Positions 1 through 7,633 are shown, numbered from the stretch's first letter. The stretch is DNA of 21,215 nucleotides from JAAXTT01 sp964530215 (GCA_964530215.1 CAZHAJ010000016.1:1-21215), one strand, 5' to 3'. Notes: generated from the sequence alone by a model not told the origin. Program-made: numbers and translations.

Positions 1-630
1 CCCCAGTACTTCCATGGAAACTTCTTCACCTGTTACTGCCTTAATAACTTGGGGTCCAGTTATAAACATCTGGCTGGTGTTTTTCACCATAAATATAAAA
101 TCAGTTATCGCCGGAGAGTAAACAGCCCCACCTGCACAAGGCCCCATAATAACGGAGATTTGGGGTATTACCCCGGAAGCTTTGGTGTTTCTGTAAAAAA
201 TTTCTCCAAATCCGTTTAATGCATCCACACCTTCCTGAATTCTGGCACCACCCGAGTCATTTAGTCCTATGATAGGGGCACCCATCTTCATGGCATCATC
301 CATGATTCTGCAAATTTTAGCAGCATGGACTCTGCCCAGAGACCCCCCTGATACAGTAAAATCCTGGGAATATGCATATACGGTACGACCGTTTATCTTC
401 CCATGTCCTACCACTACGCCTTCGCCTGGGGTTTTGAGGTTATCTACGTTTTCATCCCCTGCAAAGGTTACTATCTCGTTAAAGGTGTCAGGGTCAAACA
501 GCATGTCTAATCGTTCCCAGGCGGTGTTTTTGCCTGCTTTATGCTGTTTGTTAATTCTGTCAGCACCGCCTCCGGATTTAATTATTTCCCTGATATTATT
601 AAGGCGTTCAAGTTTTTCGTAAATACTCAT
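1..630 (-). CDS. mmdA: Methylmalonyl-CoA decarboxylase / propionyl-CoA carboxylase carboxyltransferase subunit, 3' end off the left edge
   Basis: This is the N-terminal 210 residues of a biotin-dependent acyl-CoA carboxyltransferase (crotonase-fold family, usually a little over 500 aa). Such subunits move CO2 between biotin and propionyl-CoA/methylmalonyl-CoA. Visible family motifs are the N-terminal block with Ala-Trp-Glu-Arg-Leu (37-41), the DSGGARIQEG loop (125-134) and GPCAGGAVYSPA (163-174), which shape the acyl-CoA oxyanion site. The ATG at 628-630 has AAGGAAG upstream, inside the end of the epimerase gene, and only 5 bases separate the two genes, so translation is probably coupled. The reading frame is still open at base 1. 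It is the last visible gene of the methylmalonyl-CoA operon. Sequence cannot tell a sodium-pumping decarboxylase from a carboxylase or transcarboxylase, because the partner subunits lie outside the window. Confidence 0.92.
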   Translation of the reverse strand, partial: MSIYEKLERLNNIREIIKSGGGADRINKQHKAGKNTAWERLDMLFDPDTFNEIVTFAGDENVDNLKTPGEGVVVGHGKINGRTVYAYSQDFTVSGGSLGRVHAAKICRIMDDAMKMGAPIIGLNDSGGARIQEGVDALNGFGEIFYRNTKASGVIPQISVIMGPCAGGAVYSPAITDFIFMVKNTSQMFITGPQVIKAVTGEEVSMEVLG

Positions 631-635
631 TTACC

Positions 636-1037
636 TTACTTCCTTTCACAAATTTCTATCAATGTCCCAAAGGTTGATTTGGGGTGGATAAAAGCTATCT
701 TTGCACCGTTTGCACCTTTTCTGGGGGTTTCATCAATTAAACGAACATCTTTAACCTTCATTTCCTCTAGTTTTTTTTCTATGTCATCCACCATGAAAGC
801 AATATGCTGTACTCCTTCCCCATTTTTTTCTATAAAGCGGGAGATGGGCCCGTCTTCAGAGGTAGATTCCAATAGCTCGATTTTTGTATCTCCCAAAGGC
901 AAAAAAGCAACTCTTACTTTTTGTTCAGGAACTTCTTCGATTTTAGTAACATTAATTCCCAAAATGTCTTGGTAGAACTTGATTGATTTGTCCAAATCTT
1001 TTACCGCAATGCCGATATGGTCAATTTTATTTACCAT
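636..1037 (-). CDS. mce: Methylmalonyl-CoA epimerase
   Basis: A 133-residue vicinal-oxygen-chelate (glyoxalase-fold) protein that interconverts the R and S epimers of methylmalonyl-CoA, linking the mutase to the carboxyltransferase. Expected metal ligands are His7 (DHIGIAV), His78 (QHIAFMVDD) and Glu128 (LIEIC), matching the family pattern of two repeated beta-alpha-beta modules. An in-frame ATG 12 codons further upstream exists at 1073, but it overlaps the end of the preceding gene. The ATG at 1035-1037 follows a GAGG-type ribosome binding site and begins with the family-typical short N-terminus. It lies between the B12-binding mutase subunit (22 bases away) and the carboxyltransferase (5 bases), consistent with one operon. 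The length is normal and nothing is missing. Confidence 0.93.
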   Translation of the reverse strand: MVNKIDHIGIAVKDLDKSIKFYQDILGINVTKIEEVPEQKVRVAFLPLGDTKIELLESTSEDGPISRFIEKNGEGVQHIAFMVDDIEKKLEEMKVKDVRLIDETPRKGANGAKIAFIHPKSTFGTLIEICERK

Positions 1038-1059
1038 TTTTTCACATCCTCGAAAATTT

Positions 1060-1458
1060 TCAATTATGAACACTTTCTTTTATATATTTTATAATTACAT
1101 CAGTGGGAGTACCGGGACCAAAAATTTCAGCTATCCCAGCTTCTTTAAGCAGAGGCACATCTTCTTCGGGGATTACCCCTCCCCCTAAAACGATAATATC
1201 ATCCGCACCATGATTTGCTAAACCTTCCACCACAGCTGGGAAAAGATGCATATGGGCACCGGAAAGAATGCTAAGAGCTACAATGTCTACATCTTCCTGA
1301 ATTGCAGCCTGAACTATCTGATTTGGGGTCTGGCGTAATCCAGTATATATAACTTCCATACCTGCATCGCGCATGGCTTGGGCTATTACTTTGGCTCCCC
1401 GGTCGTGCCCGTCTAAGCCGGGTTTTGCCACCAGTATCCTAATTGGTCTGTTACTCAC
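1060..1458 (-). CDS. Methylmalonyl-CoA mutase, cobalamin-binding small subunit
   Basis: A 132-residue B12-binding domain protein that pairs with the separately encoded catalytic subunit just upstream. It carries the base-off cobalamin motif D16-G-H18-D-R-G21 (His18 should coordinate cobalt), followed by Ser63-Ile-Leu and the glycine stretch 92-94, as in the DxHxxG...SxL...GG signature. A TTG at 1480-1482 overlaps the large-subunit stop, but the GTG at 1456-1458 fits better: it has a GGGAGGG ribosome binding site about 7 bases upstream and gives the usual N-terminus, a few residues followed by RPIRILVAKPGLDGHDRG. The gene ends in TGA, showing that UGA works as a stop codon in this genome. Two-subunit mutases of this kind are common in Clostridia and archaea. 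Confidence 0.93.
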   Translation of the reverse strand: MSNRPIRILVAKPGLDGHDRGAKVIAQAMRDAGMEVIYTGLRQTPNQIVQAAIQEDVDIVALSILSGAHMHLFPAVVEGLANHGADDIIVLGGGVIPEEDVPLLKEAGIAEIFGPGTPTDVIIKYIKESVHN

Positions 1459-1478
1459 AAGTTTACCCTCCCAATCTA

Positions 1479-3143
1479 TCAAAATACTATATGCTGCTTA
1501 TATTCACCGAACACATCCCTCAGCACATCACAAATTTCACCTAAAGTAGCGTAATTTTTCACTGCTTCAATTAAATACATCATAAGATTTTCGTTGTTTT
1601 TTGCTGCTTGTTGAATCTTCAGGAGCATTTCCTCAACAACTATATTGTCTCGTTCCTCTTTTAATTTATTTAATCGGTAAATTTGCTGTTCTTGAACATT
1701 GGGATCCACTCGCAGTAATCCTTTAGGTTTTTCTGTTTCTGTGGTAAATTTATTTACTCCTATTACTACCTTGTTACTCCTTTCGATGTCCATCTGATAC
1801 TGATAGGCGCTGTCTTTAATTTCTTTTTGCATAAAATCTATGGCACTGGGTGCGCCCCCCATTTTATCAATCTCTTCTATATACTGCATAGCTTTGGCCT
1901 CTATATCATCGGTGAGACTTTCAATCAGATAAGAGCCACCTAAGGGATCAACCGTATCAGTAACCCCTGTTTCATGGGCGATTACTTGTTGTGTACGCAA
2001 AGCTATTAGCACCGAGTCTTCACTGGGTAGCGCCAAAGCTTCATCACGAGAGTTGGTATGAAGAGACTGTGAACCTCCCAAAACTGAACTTAAAGCTTGG
2101 TAAGCCACTCTTATTATGTTTACGTCGGGCTGTTGAGCGGTAAGTGTGGAACCTGCTGTTTGGGTATGGAACCTCATCATCATTGAACGTGGATTCTTTG
2201 CTCCGAACCTTTCTTTCATGATTTTTGCCCATAGTCTCCTTGCCGCTCTAAATTTTGCTGCTTCCTCAAATAAGTTTAAATGAGCGTTAAAAAAGAATGA
2301 TATTCTTGGAGCAAAATCATCAACATCAAGTCCGGCATCAATTGCCGCATTGACATATGCAATCCCGTCTGCCAAGGTGAAGGCAACTTCCTGAACTGCG
2401 GTGGAGCCTGCCTCTCTTATGTGATATCCACTTATGCTGATTGTGTTCCAATTGGGTATTTTTTCGGCGCAAAATGAAAAAATATCTGTAATAAGCTTCA
2501 TGGACGGTGCAGGGGGGAATATGTATGTACCCCTTGCTATATATTCTTTCAATATGTCGTTTTGGATGGTCCCCCTTAATTTTTCAGGAGCTATACCACG
2601 TTTTTCGGCAACGGCAATATACATTGCCAATAGTATTGCCGCGGGGGAGTTTATAGTCATAGAAGTACTTACTTGGTCCAAAGGTATTTGGTCAAATAAA
2701 TTTTCCATATCCAAGATAGAGTCTATAGCAACTCCTACTTTGCCCACTTCACCTGCTGCCAGCGGATGATCCGAATCGTATCCTATTTGGGTCGGTAAAT
2801 CAAAAGCGACAGATAGACCGGTCTGACCCTGCTCCAGAAGATAACGGAAGCGGTTATTGGTTTCCTCTGCAGTGCCGAATCCTGCGTACTGCCTCATTGT
2901 CCAAAGTCTACCACGATACATGTTGGGTTGTACGCCCCGGGTAAAGGGAAAATCTCCCGGCAGACTTGAGTCCCAGTTTTCAGAATCAAGATCTGTGGCT
3001 GTATAAACAGTTTTCATTTCAATCCCCGAATCTGTTGTAAAGCCAGTCTTTCTTTCTGGCCTTTTCTGTCGTAACTGCTCTAGTTTTTGTTCCCATTGTT
3101 TTTCTTCTTCTTTTAATTGCCTAAGTTTATCGTTATTCAACAA
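1479..3143 (-). CDS. Methylmalonyl-CoA mutase, large catalytic subunit
   Basis: A 554-residue TIM-barrel mutase subunit that carries out the B12-radical rearrangement between methylmalonyl-CoA and succinyl-CoA. The length fits the short form with the cobalamin domain on a separate gene, here directly downstream. The N-terminal block reading NMYRGRLWTMRQYAGFGTAE is the acyl-CoA-binding signature of this family, followed by FDLPTQIGYDSDHP. The HTQTAGSTLTAQQP segment and the LGGSQSLHTNSRDEAL segment belong to the substrate and B12-facing part of the barrel. No ATG lies near the start. The TTG at 3141-3143 has GGAGG about 10 bases upstream and gives a charged N-terminal helix as in relatives; a second TTG follows immediately. 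The stop is TGA. It is fourth in order of function, after sucC and sucD. Confidence 0.95.
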   Translation of the reverse strand: MLNNDKLRQLKEEEKQWEQKLEQLRQKRPERKTGFTTDSGIEMKTVYTATDLDSENWDSSLPGDFPFTRGVQPNMYRGRLWTMRQYAGFGTAEETNNRFRYLLEQGQTGLSVAFDLPTQIGYDSDHPLAAGEVGKVGVAIDSILDMENLFDQIPLDQVSTSMTINSPAAILLAMYIAVAEKRGIAPEKLRGTIQNDILKEYIARGTYIFPPAPSMKLITDIFSFCAEKIPNWNTISISGYHIREAGSTAVQEVAFTLADGIAYVNAAIDAGLDVDDFAPRISFFFNAHLNLFEEAAKFRAARRLWAKIMKERFGAKNPRSMMMRFHTQTAGSTLTAQQPDVNIIRVAYQALSSVLGGSQSLHTNSRDEALALPSEDSVLIALRTQQVIAHETGVTDTVDPLGGSYLIESLTDDIEAKAMQYIEEIDKMGGAPSAIDFMQKEIKDSAYQYQMDIERSNKVVIGVNKFTTETEKPKGLLRVDPNVQEQQIYRLNKLKEERDNIVVEEMLLKIQQAAKNNENLMMYLIEAVKNYATLGEICDVLRDVFGEYKQHIVF

Positions 3144-3175
3144 ATGAAGTACACCTCCGAGTACTGGGATTTTCT

Positions 3176-4042
3176 TTACAGCACCGATTTAATTAGCTGT
3201 GGAACTTCAAAGGGCAGGGATGCAACTAAAACTCCTGCTTCCTTTAAAGCATTTACTTTTCCTTCATAAGTACCTTTACCTCTTTCAATGATGGCACCGG
3301 CATGACCCATTCTTTTGCCGGGGGGAGCACTCTTCCCGGCAATATATGCCACCACAGGCTTGGTCATATGCCTTTTTATAAACTGAGATGCCAGTTCTTC
3401 TTGGTCGCCCCCTATCTCACCTACCAAAACCACAGCTTTGGTTCCCTCATCATGCTGGAACTTTTCCAGAACATCAACAAAGGACAAACCGACTACACGA
3501 TCACCACCCAGTCCCACCACAGTGGATTGACCGATACCGTTAACGGTGAGGTTGGAAACTATCTCATAGGTTAAGGTCCCGCTGCGGGCCACAACTCCCA
3601 CAGGTCCGGGAATAAAGAATTGATTTGAAGGTATGCCTATCTTGCACTGACCTGAAGAAACAATGCCAAAAGTATTAGGTCCTATGACTATTGATCCCTT
3701 GTACCTAGCAAAATTTATAATGTCTATTTCATCGTTTAAAGGGATATGTTCGGTGACTATAACGATCACTTTAACTCCAGCCTCTATCGCTTCAAAGGCA
3801 GCATCTTTGGCGAATGCAGCAGGGATAAACAGACAGGTGGCATCTACCCTTTGCTCCTCCCTGGCTGCCGATACAGAATCATAAATAGGTACTCCTTCAA
3901 TCATCTGGCCTCCTTTACCGGGGGAAATGCCAGCCACAACCTTAGTGCCAAAATCCAGCATCTGGAGCAAGTGAAACCTTCCTTGATTACCGGTGGCACC
4001 CTGAATAATTACATTCGTATTTCGGTCAATAATAATTGCCAT
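3176..4042 (-). CDS. sucD: Succinyl-CoA synthetase, alpha subunit
   Basis: A 288-residue CoA-binding and ligase subunit that, with SucC, interconverts succinyl-CoA and succinate with nucleotide phosphorylation. The Rossmann-type N-terminal domain carries QGATGNQGRFH (14-24). His247 in the RMGHAGAII segment is the expected phosphorylated histidine. The ATG at 4040-4042 has AAAGGAG about 10 bases upstream. The usual Asn-Cys-Pro-Gly of the CoA-binding region is Asn-Thr-Phe-Gly here (123-126), a departure from the E. coli-type enzyme, while the rest of the block is intact. It sits between sucC (37 bases) and the mutase large subunit (32 bases), so the product of the mutase is handed to the neighbouring gene product. 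Confidence 0.94.
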   Translation of the reverse strand: MAIIIDRNTNVIIQGATGNQGRFHLLQMLDFGTKVVAGISPGKGGQMIEGVPIYDSVSAAREEQRVDATCLFIPAAFAKDAAFEAIEAGVKVIVIVTEHIPLNDEIDIINFARYKGSIVIGPNTFGIVSSGQCKIGIPSNQFFIPGPVGVVARSGTLTYEIVSNLTVNGIGQSTVVGLGGDRVVGLSFVDVLEKFQHDEGTKAVVLVGEIGGDQEELASQFIKRHMTKPVVAYIAGKSAPPGKRMGHAGAIIERGKGTYEGKVNALKEAGVLVASLPFEVPQLIKSVL

Positions 4043-4079
4043 AATCTGAAGTTCTCCTTTTAAATGTTTGCACTATTTA

Positions 4080-5195
4080 CTATTTTATACGGTTGGCTAT
4101 TTCAACCGCCTTAGCAGCCGCTTGGTGCATTAGTTTATAAGCTTGGAAACCGTTATCTTTTAATATTTTTACTCCTGCTTCCTCATTGGTGCCCACCAGC
4201 CTAATTACCACCGGAATGGGTATCCCCACTTCCTTTTTTACTTTCACCAGTGCATTAGCAACATCGTCACAGCGGGTAATACCGCCAAAAATATTAATGA
4301 AAATTACTTTAGGTTTCGCATCCAGTAGTATTTCTAAAGCTTTTACTGTCCCTTCCATGCCGGTCCCGCCCCCTGCGTCCATAAAGTTTGCAGGCTTGCC
4401 ACCGTAGTACTCTAGAGTGTCTAAGGTTCCCATGGTTATACCTGCTCCGTTGGCCATAACCGCGATATTTCCATCCAACTGAACATAGGAAAGACCGGCA
4501 TCATGTGCTTTTTGCTCGGCTTCGGTTCTCTCCTCAACATATGGCAACTCAGGTTGTCTGAACACAGATTCATCATCTATGGTTATTTTTGCATCTGCGG
4601 CTATAAGGTTATTATCACTTACAACCAGGGGGTTTATTTCCACTAACTCAGCATCTTTTTCTCTGAACAACTTATATAATTTTGGTAGCAGCAGGGTCAT
4701 CTCCTTGGCAGCATTGCCGGTCAAACCGATTCTTCGGGTGATATCTCTGGAAGCATAGTTGTTAAGTCCGATAAAAGTATCTATATGGTATTTCACTATT
4801 TCGTTGTCCGGAACTTCTTCTATATCAATACCGCCTTGAGCTGAGATGATAAGCAAAGGTTTGCCTGCCGAACTGTCAACAGTAATGGCAACATATAATT
4901 CCTGATTAATTTTTAATTTTTCCTCTACAAGCACCTTTTTTACAGTTAGCCCTTGAACAGTGCTGTACAAAATTTCCTCTGCTGCTTTTTTTGCCTCTTG
5001 AGGGGTTGAAGCAAAGGCTATACCCCCTCCTTTTCCCCTTTTGCCGGAAAGTATTTGGGATTTAACCACAACAGGGGCATTTATTTCATAGGCAGCTTGA
5101 AAAGCTTCATCCACTGTAGATGCGGTATTTCCTTTGGGAATACGAATGCCATAGCTTGATAATAGTTCTTTGCCCATATACTCGAATAATTTCAT
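4080..5195 (-). CDS. sucC: Succinyl-CoA synthetase, beta subunit (ATP-grasp)
   Basis: A 371-residue ATP-grasp subunit that binds nucleotide and the phosphohistidine loop of SucD. It starts with the family-typical MKLFEYMGKELLSSYGI segment. It contains the ATP-grasp lysine region VVKSQILSGKRGKGGGI, the EINPLVV metal-binding stretch in the middle, and the C-terminal MANGAGITMGTLDTLEYYGG, NFMDAGGG and NIFGGITRCD blocks that contact SucD and its phosphohistidine. The ATG at 5193-5195 has AAGGG about 10 bases upstream. The size is slightly below the 380-390 aa typical of the family, but all conserved blocks are present. In syntrophic propionate degraders this enzyme gives the one substrate-level ATP of the pathway; that role is inferred from the operon, not visible in the protein. 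Confidence 0.94.
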   Translation of the reverse strand: MKLFEYMGKELLSSYGIRIPKGNTASTVDEAFQAAYEINAPVVVKSQILSGKRGKGGGIAFASTPQEAKKAAEEILYSTVQGLTVKKVLVEEKLKINQELYVAITVDSSAGKPLLIISAQGGIDIEEVPDNEIVKYHIDTFIGLNNYASRDITRRIGLTGNAAKEMTLLLPKLYKLFREKDAELVEINPLVVSDNNLIAADAKITIDDESVFRQPELPYVEERTEAEQKAHDAGLSYVQLDGNIAVMANGAGITMGTLDTLEYYGGKPANFMDAGGGTGMEGTVKALEILLDAKPKVIFINIFGGITRCDDVANALVKVKKEVGIPIPVVIRLVGTNEEAGVKILKDNGFQAYKLMHQAAAKAVEIANRIK

Positions 5196-5254
5196 ATAAT
5201 TGATCCCTTCTTTTTATTGTTGTCTGTTTATTCTGATTATTATTTTCAGTTTGT

Positions 5255-5809
5255 TTATTTAGCTGCCCAATTTTTTATTCCTTCTTCAAAAATATCTCCA
5301 CCAAAGGAGTCATTGGCTACTATAACAGGCAGTTCCTTGACGTATAGCTCATGAATGGCTTCAGGACCCAACTCAGGGTAAGCCAAGATCCTGCATTTTA
5401 TGATGCTTTTAGATATAAGCGCAGCAGCTCCGCCCACTGCAGCAAAATATACTGCCTTATATTTTTTTATGGCTTCGATTACTTCGGGAGATCTTTTGCC
5501 TTTTCCTATCATTCCCTTTAATCCTAGGCTTAAAAGCTTTGGAGTATACAGGTCCATTCGCCCGGAAGTTGTGGGGCCAGCAGAGCCTATGATTTGTCCC
5601 GGTTTTGCCGGGCTTGGCCCGGCATAGTAAATGATTTGGCCTTCCGGATTAAAGGGCAGGGTCTTGCCATTGTCCAGCAGTTCTATCATTTTTTTATGTG
5701 CCGCGTCTCTGGCGGTGTATATGAAGCCGCTAATTAATACCGATTGCCCCACCTGAAGTTTAGCAATTGTGTCATTGTCCAGTGGGGTTTCTAGATGTAT
5801 CGAAGACAT
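5255..5809 (-). CDS. Class I fumarase, beta subunit (C-terminal domain type)
   Basis: A 184-residue beta subunit of the two-subunit iron-sulfur fumarase, which hydrates fumarate to malate. The family pattern is clear: LETPL near the start, GFIYTARDAAHKKM (swivel-domain core), YYAGPSPAKPGQIIGSAGPTTSGRMD and the KYKAVYFAAVGGAAALISKSI stretch. An ATG at 5825-5827 overlaps the stop of the alpha gene as ATGA. The ATG at 5807-5809 is preferred because it has GAGGTG about 7 bases upstream and matches the usual N-terminus; coupling through the overlapping codon remains possible. The same fold occurs in L-tartrate dehydratase, but the neighbouring succinyl-CoA synthetase and mutase genes favour fumarase. 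Confidence 0.92.
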   Translation of the reverse strand: MSSIHLETPLDNDTIAKLQVGQSVLISGFIYTARDAAHKKMIELLDNGKTLPFNPEGQIIYYAGPSPAKPGQIIGSAGPTTSGRMDLYTPKLLSLGLKGMIGKGKRSPEVIEAIKKYKAVYFAAVGGAAALISKSIIKCRILAYPELGPEAIHELYVKELPVIVANDSFGGDIFEEGIKNWAAK

Positions 5810-5823
5810 TTTGACACCTCGGT

Positions 5824-6681
5824 TCATAGAGTAATTTCCTTATGTCTTGCTGCGTGGCAGTTAACGTTTACTGCCACCGGAAGGCTGGCTATGTGACAGG
5901 GGAAAATGTTTATATGTACTGCTAGGGCCGTTACTGTGCCGCCAAAACCCTGAGGTCCGATGCCCAAAGAATTTATTTGATTCAGTAACTCTTCTTCCAG
6001 AGCGGCTGTATCAGGGTCATGACTGGGTACGCCTACTTCTCTCAGCAGAGCCTCTTTTGCCATTTGCGCGCAATATTCAAAATTTCCGCCCAATCCTACT
6101 CCCACTATTATGGGTGGACACGGATTTGGTCCTGCACTTTTAATGGTATCCACCACAAAAGATTTAACGCCGTCAACACCCTCCGCAGGTTTTAGTATTT
6201 TTATGGCACTGACATTTTCACTGCCTCCACCTTTTGGAGCAACAGTTATTTTCAGCTTGTTTCCCGGTACAATTTTAAGATGAATAATTGCCGGAGTGTT
6301 GTCACCGGTATTAATCCTATTTAATGGATGGCGTACCATGGATTTGCGCAGGTAACCCTCTTGATAACCTCTCCTAACTCCTTCATTCACAGCTTCATAT
6401 AGGTCGCCATCTACAATATGAACATCTTGACCCAGTTCGATAAATACTACTACCGTGCCGGTATCTTGGCACATGGGAACGCTTTCTTTTGATGCAATAT
6501 CAGAATTTTTTAGAATTTGGTCCAAGGTGTTTCGACCAACGGGTGACAATTCCCTTTCTCTGCCTTTCTCCAGTGCTTTTATAACATCTTTTCCAAGATA
6601 GTAGTTTGCATCTATACATAATTTAGTTACTGCATTTGTTATCGAAAGTGCTGTGATTTTTCTGATTAGTAACACCTCCAT
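5824..6681 (-). CDS. Class I fumarase, alpha subunit (start uncertain)
   Basis: The alpha subunit of the [4Fe-4S] class I fumarase, about 280-285 aa. Numbered from the ATG, likely cluster cysteines are Cys71 (VPMCQDTGT), Cys188 (AGPNPCPP) and Cys275 (NVNCHAARH), all in conserved surroundings. It ends in TGA, overlapping a possible ATG of the beta gene. The start is a puzzle. The only in-frame canonical codons are the ATG at 6679-6681, which has no ribosome binding site in front, and a GTG two codons later. Bases 4-10 of that frame are themselves a perfect GGAGGTG, correctly spaced for the ATC at 6664-6666, which would give the family-typical N-terminus. Either the ATG is used or AUC is. It is the first gene of the methylmalonyl-CoA operon. 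Confidence 0.9.
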   Translation of the reverse strand: MEVLLIRKITALSITNAVTKLCIDANYYLGKDVIKALEKGRERELSPVGRNTLDQILKNSDIASKESVPMCQDTGTVVVFIELGQDVHIVDGDLYEAVNEGVRRGYQEGYLRKSMVRHPLNRINTGDNTPAIIHLKIVPGNKLKITVAPKGGGSENVSAIKILKPAEGVDGVKSFVVDTIKSAGPNPCPPIIVGVGLGGNFEYCAQMAKEALLREVGVPSHDPDTAALEEELLNQINSLGIGPQGFGGTVTALAVHINIFPCHIASLPVAVNVNCHAARHKEITL

Positions 6682-6704
6682 TTTTACTAAGGGTAATTGT
6701 TTTA

Positions 6705-6710
6705 ATTATA
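6705..6710 (-). promoter_or_regulatory. Possible -10 box for the fumarase/methylmalonyl-CoA operon
   Basis: On the minus strand a perfect TATAAT lies about 24 bases before the first fumarase ATG, in AT-rich DNA. No hexamer resembling TTGACA is visible 16-18 bases further upstream, so the promoter would be weak, activator-dependent or wrongly placed. If it is used, the leader would be only about 20 bases before the GGAGGTG. Confidence 0.35.
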
Positions 6711-6913
6711 CAATATTTTTTTGAATAATTAGAATATTTAAAGGCTCAAGAGTACAGATGCTTGCATTGATTTATTGATGTAAAGGGTTAAATATAATGT
6801 TTTTAATTTTTTCACATCTACACCACATTATCAACGTGCATATGGATTGTATTTAGTATACATGACGGATGATCGTTTTATTTGTTAGTGAAATTACCTG
6901 ATTAGATATTTTT

Positions 6914-6927
6914 AGAACAAGTGTTTC
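6914..6927 (+). promoter_or_regulatory. LexA (SOS) box upstream of lexA
   Basis: The sequence agaacaagtgtttc matches the Gram-positive LexA/DinR operator consensus CGAACRNRYGTTYC at 13 of 14 positions; only the first base differs. It overlaps the probable -35 region (TTCATT, 6925-6930), so bound LexA would block RNA polymerase. This predicts autoregulation of lexA, the usual arrangement in Firmicutes. Confidence 0.85.
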
Positions 6928-6953
6928 ATTTAATAAGGTTGTTATGATATAAT
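6925..6953 (+). promoter_or_regulatory. lexA promoter with extended -10
   Basis: An extended -10, TGATATAAT (TG at 6945-6946, TATAAT at 6948-6953), lies 34 bases before the lexA ATG. Seventeen bases upstream is TTCATT, a weak -35. Together with the overlapping SOS box this forms a coherent repressible promoter. Confidence 0.75.
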
Positions 6954-6987
6954 AACCACAGTAATAAATGGAAAGGCTGGTGCTGTT

Positions 6988-7593
6988 ATGGATAGTTTGA
7001 CTTCCAGGGAGAATGACATCATAGAATATATATTGAATAACATTAAAGTAAAGGGCTATCCACCATCTGTCAGGGAAATTGGTCAAGCTGTCGGACTGAA
7101 ATCCAGCTCAACCGTTCATGGTTATCTTAAGAGGTTGGAAGCAAAGGGATATATTAGAAGAGATCCCACTAAGCCCAGGGCAATGGAGGTTACTGGAACA
7201 CAAAGAATCAGTATGGAGGATCTGGAGCTGGTCCCCCTTTTAGGTAAGGTGGCTGCAGGTATGCCGATATTGGCCGCGGAAAATCATGATTACTCCCTTC
7301 CCCTGCCTACTTCGTATTTTGGTGAAGGGAAAATTTTTATGCTGAAGGTTCGTGGGGATAGCATGATAGATGCAGGCATCCACGAAGATGATTTGGTTGT
7401 GGTCAGGCAGCAGCATAATGCAGACAACGGTGATATCGTAGTAGCCATGATTGAAGATGAAGCAACAGTCAAAAGATTTTATAAAGAAAACCATCACATT
7501 CGCCTTCAGCCGGAAAATAAAAACCTGGAACCTATATATACCAACGATGTTTCTATTTTAGGCAAAGTAGTTGGACTGATGAGGAGATATTAA
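6988..7593 (+). CDS. lexA: LexA repressor, SOS regulator and self-cleaving protease
   Basis: A 201-residue LexA of normal length and the only plus-strand gene here. The N-terminal winged helix-turn-helix covers about residues 1-65 (PSVREIGQAVGLKSSSTVHGYLKRLEAKGYIRR). The self-cleavage site is Ala90-Gly91 in GKVAAGMP. The catalytic dyad is Ser125 (GDSMIDAGI) and Lys162 (ATVKRFYKE). Binding to RecA filaments triggers cleavage and derepression. The ATG at 6988 has GGAAAGG upstream, at a rather long distance. The gene is transcribed divergently from the fumarase operon and ends at a bidirectional terminator facing the methionine gamma-lyase-like gene. The upstream SOS box implies autoregulation. 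Confidence 0.97.
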   Translation: MDSLTSRENDIIEYILNNIKVKGYPPSVREIGQAVGLKSSSTVHGYLKRLEAKGYIRRDPTKPRAMEVTGTQRISMEDLELVPLLGKVAAGMPILAAENHDYSLPLPTSYFGEGKIFMLKVRGDSMIDAGIHEDDLVVVRQQHNADNGDIVVAMIEDEATVKRFYKENHHIRLQPENKNLEPIYTNDVSILGKVVGLMRRY

Positions 7594-7608
7594 GCTAAAG
7601 GGTAAAAT

Positions 7609-7633
7609 AAGGAGCGGTCTGTAACCGCTCCTT
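7609..7633. terminator. Bidirectional terminator between lexA and the gamma-lyase-like gene
   Basis: The arms AAGGAGCGGT and ACCGCTCCTT form a 10-bp GC-rich stem around a 5-base loop. On the plus strand it is followed by a short T-rich stretch; on the minus strand by TTATTTT. It lies between the lexA stop and the stop of the convergent gene, so it probably serves both. Confidence 0.85.

Larger units (their letters stand above)
6682..6987. other. Divergent intergenic region between the fumarase operon and lexA
   Basis: These 306 bases hold no convincing gene. They are very AT-rich. On the lexA side they carry the SOS box and an extended -10 described separately. On the fumarase side they carry a lone TATAAT. 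Between these are short repeats that could be protein-binding sites: two ATTGAT copies 8 bases apart (6766-6771 and 6774-6779) and a small dyad ATGC-TT-GCAT around 6758-6767. Their role is unknown and they may be chance in such AT-rich sequence. No regulator gene for the operon is visible nearby. Confidence 0.6.

Noticed and set aside
541..975. Plus-strand open frames opposite the methylmalonyl-CoA operon
   Set aside because: They are antisense to clearly conserved proteins, lack ribosome binding sites and show no recognisable domains.
5196..5254. A promoter or regulatory site between fumarase beta and sucC
   Set aside because: The 59 bases are AT-rich with no clear -10/-35 pair or hairpin; read-through from upstream is simpler.
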